A DNA stretch of 8,070 nucleotides from Promethearchaeota archaeon (GTDB taxonomy: Archaea; Asgardarchaeota; Lokiarchaeia; Sigynarchaeales; SOKP01): assembly GCA_014730295.1 (NCBI GenBank), contig WJIN01000161.1:1-8070 (forward strand), in the 5' to 3' direction. Under the pieces are notes generated by a model. That model saw nothing but the letters and a program-made list of their open reading frames with translations, did not search any database and had not been told where the DNA came from. The translations under genes and the position numbers were made by a program. Shown here piece after piece: positions 7,495 to 8,070 of the stretch (position 1 is its first letter; every line of letters starts with the position of its first letter).

Positions 7495-7523
7495 CTTATA
7501 AGAGTTAATTGAGATCTTATAAG
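7495..7523 (+). repeat. Small hairpin element, copy 3
   Basis: Arms CTTATAAGA (7495-7503) and TCTTATAAG (7515-7523) pair perfectly over 9 bp around the 11-nt loop GTTAATTGAGA, close to the loop of copy 1. Confidence 0.6.
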
Positions 7524-7776
7524 AAAGATTATAAAATTTATAAGACGATTATAAATTCTCTCAAACCTTTATCTATGAATAATAGAAGTGTATAAAATGT
7601 AGTAAATTGTTTTCTTCAGCCCGAGTCATCATAATCATAGGAAAATGTGCTCTTTATTAGGTTATATATCTATAATGAGGATTAATTTGATCTAATTGCT
7701 ATAATCGAGTAAACCTTTGATTTAAAGAGTAGTTCTTGATTCAAAAAATTAAAACAGTCTCAGTAGTTGCAAAAAA

Positions 7777-7784
7777 TTTATAAA
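7777..7784 (+). promoter_or_regulatory. Candidate TATA box for the right-edge gene
   Basis: TTTATAAA, preceded by an A-run, would start transcription near 7807 and give a leader of about 90 nt before the ATG at 7899. The palindrome at 7834-7855 would then lie just downstream of the start site. Another possibility is that a TATA element lies inside the palindrome itself. Confidence 0.35.
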
Positions 7785-7833
7785 CTGAAAATTTTAAACA
7801 CTATTTTGAAATTAATAAAAAAAGTCACATAAT

Positions 7834-7855
7834 ATTTAGTAAATATTTACTAAAT
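7834..7855. promoter_or_regulatory. Perfect 22-bp palindrome, candidate operator
   Basis: The half-site ATTTAGTAAAT is followed directly by its exact reverse complement, giving 22 symmetric base pairs with no spacer, ending 43 bp before the ATG at 7899. Its length and symmetry suit a dimeric winged-helix repressor controlling the right-edge gene. The regulator is not visible. Confidence 0.65.
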
Positions 7856-7898
7856 TACGGAAAAAAATGGGAATTCTAAATTTTAAGGGACTTACAAG

Positions 7899-8070
7899 AT
7901 GGTATCAAGCAAAATGGAAGGAGCTGAAAGATTGAAAATGAGACCAAAATCAACGCTTTATTTTGAATTAAGCGATCCAAAATATATAGAAATGTTTTTC
8001 ACCCTAAAAAAAGAAATTAGTAAAGAACAGCTCGGTAATAATAAGAAAGGAAACATTTCAAACGTTCAAT
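7899..8070 (+). CDS. Hypothetical protein, N-terminal part, cut off by window edge
   Basis: An open frame of at least 57 codons runs off the right edge. The first 14 residues are polar, with possible starts at 7899, 7914 and 7938. A beta-strand-like STLYFELS and a helix-like YIEMFFTLKKEISKEQL follow. GGAAGGAG at 7916-7923 lies 14 nt before the third ATG, which is long for a ribosome binding site; only a weak AAGGGA precedes the first. The strand-then-helix start and small basic make-up vaguely recall Pcc1, the small KEOPS tRNA-modification subunit, but no diagnostic residue is present, so the function is unknown. A palindromic operator-like site and a TATA-like box upstream support a real gene. 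It diverges from the CRISPR operon and is probably unrelated to it. Confidence 0.5.
   Translation, partial: MVSSKMEGAERLKMRPKSTLYFELSDPKYIEMFFTLKKEISKEQLGNNKKGNISNVQ

Larger units (their letters stand above)
7022..7500. repeat. Diverged tandem duplication of about 260 bp
   Basis: Copy A (about 7022-7280) and copy B (about 7287-7500) share order and sequence: TATAATCCTTG at 7022 and 7287, ATGAAATAAT soon after, ATAATCCAATAG, then TATGATTCCATATGATACT at 7152 and 7414, then TTCTGCC at 7222 and 7442, then a TTATAAG hairpin. Identity is about three quarters over the first 90 bp by eye. Copy B lacks about 42 bp found in copy A between the last two landmarks. No coding frame is preserved, so this is an old non-coding duplication. 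Confidence 0.75.
7454..7548. repeat. Imperfect 42-bp tandem repeat, two copies plus a partial third
   Basis: Units begin with TTATAAG at 7454 and 7496, exactly 42 bp apart, and a third start at about 7538 decays soon after. Each full unit holds one small hairpin and an A-rich linker. There are no unique spacers between units, so this is not a CRISPR array. Confidence 0.6.
6570..7898. other. Gene-poor, AT-rich, repeat-containing spacer of about 1.3 kb
   Basis: No intact gene can be supported here on either strand; the open frames are short and without family resemblance, apart from one relic at 6819-6899. The stretch runs from the promoter side of the type III operon to the promoter side of the right-edge gene, so the two units are divergent. 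It holds a GAA run, one strong stem-loop, a diverged tandem duplication and repeated small hairpins. The stretch 7560-7770 shows nothing recognisable. No CRISPR repeat-spacer pattern is present. Confidence 0.75.

Noticed and set aside
7022..7548. Possible CRISPR array from repeated TTATAAG and TATAATCC blocks
   Set aside because: Repeats are diverged and unevenly spaced, and the segments between them are also related to each other, so there are no unique spacers.
7867..7935. 22-codon frame just after the palindrome
   Set aside because: It overlaps the longer frame from 7899 and has no family resemblance; it could at most be a leader peptide.

Overview
The window is AT-rich. It holds four tightly packed minus-strand genes of a type III CRISPR-Cas effector locus (positions 1 to 6569), about 1.3 kb of gene-poor repetitive DNA, and the first part of a plus-strand gene at the right edge. 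TATA-like boxes, a GGTGA-type ribosome binding site and long AT-rich spacers would fit an archaeon, perhaps an Asgard-type lineage. No rRNA, tRNA or firm marker gene settles this, so taxonomy is inference.

Operon, read right to left. (1) A 561-residue CARF-HEPN protein of the Csm6/Csx1 type: a predicted cyclic-oligoadenylate-activated RNase with an R-N-x3-H site. (2) A short, 496-residue Cas10 that lacks the N-terminal HD nuclease domain but keeps the GGDD cyclase motif and a four-cysteine zinc finger. (3) A 788-residue fusion: a Cas7 (Csm3-like) domain, then a Csx10-type Cas5 domain, then a helical tail of about 140 residues that could be a Cas11 domain. (4) A tandem double-Cas7 protein (Cas7-2x), cut by the left edge of the window. 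Junctions are a 1-bp overlap, a 7-bp gap and an 8-bp overlap, so the genes are probably co-transcribed and translationally coupled.

This set (Cas10, Cas7-Cas5-Cas11 fusion, Cas7-2x) matches the type III-D variant known as III-Dv, a multi-fusion layout related to the single-protein type III-E effectors. In the proposed model, the backbone binds crRNA and target RNA. Up to three Cas7 aspartates visible here could cut the target. Cas10 would make cyclic oligoadenylate on target binding, and this would switch on the CARF-HEPN RNase. No CRISPR array, Cas6, Cas1/Cas2, Csx19 or single Cas7-with-insertion gene is visible; some may lie left of the window.

The region 6570 to about 7898 has no convincing intact gene. 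It holds the likely operon promoter, a 26-codon relic that looks like the start of a CooC/MinD-type P-loop ATPase, a GAA microsatellite, a strong stem-loop, a diverged tandem duplication of about 260 bp, and three copies of a small hairpin with a constant 11-nt loop. Just before the right-edge gene is a perfect 22-bp palindrome, a candidate operator.
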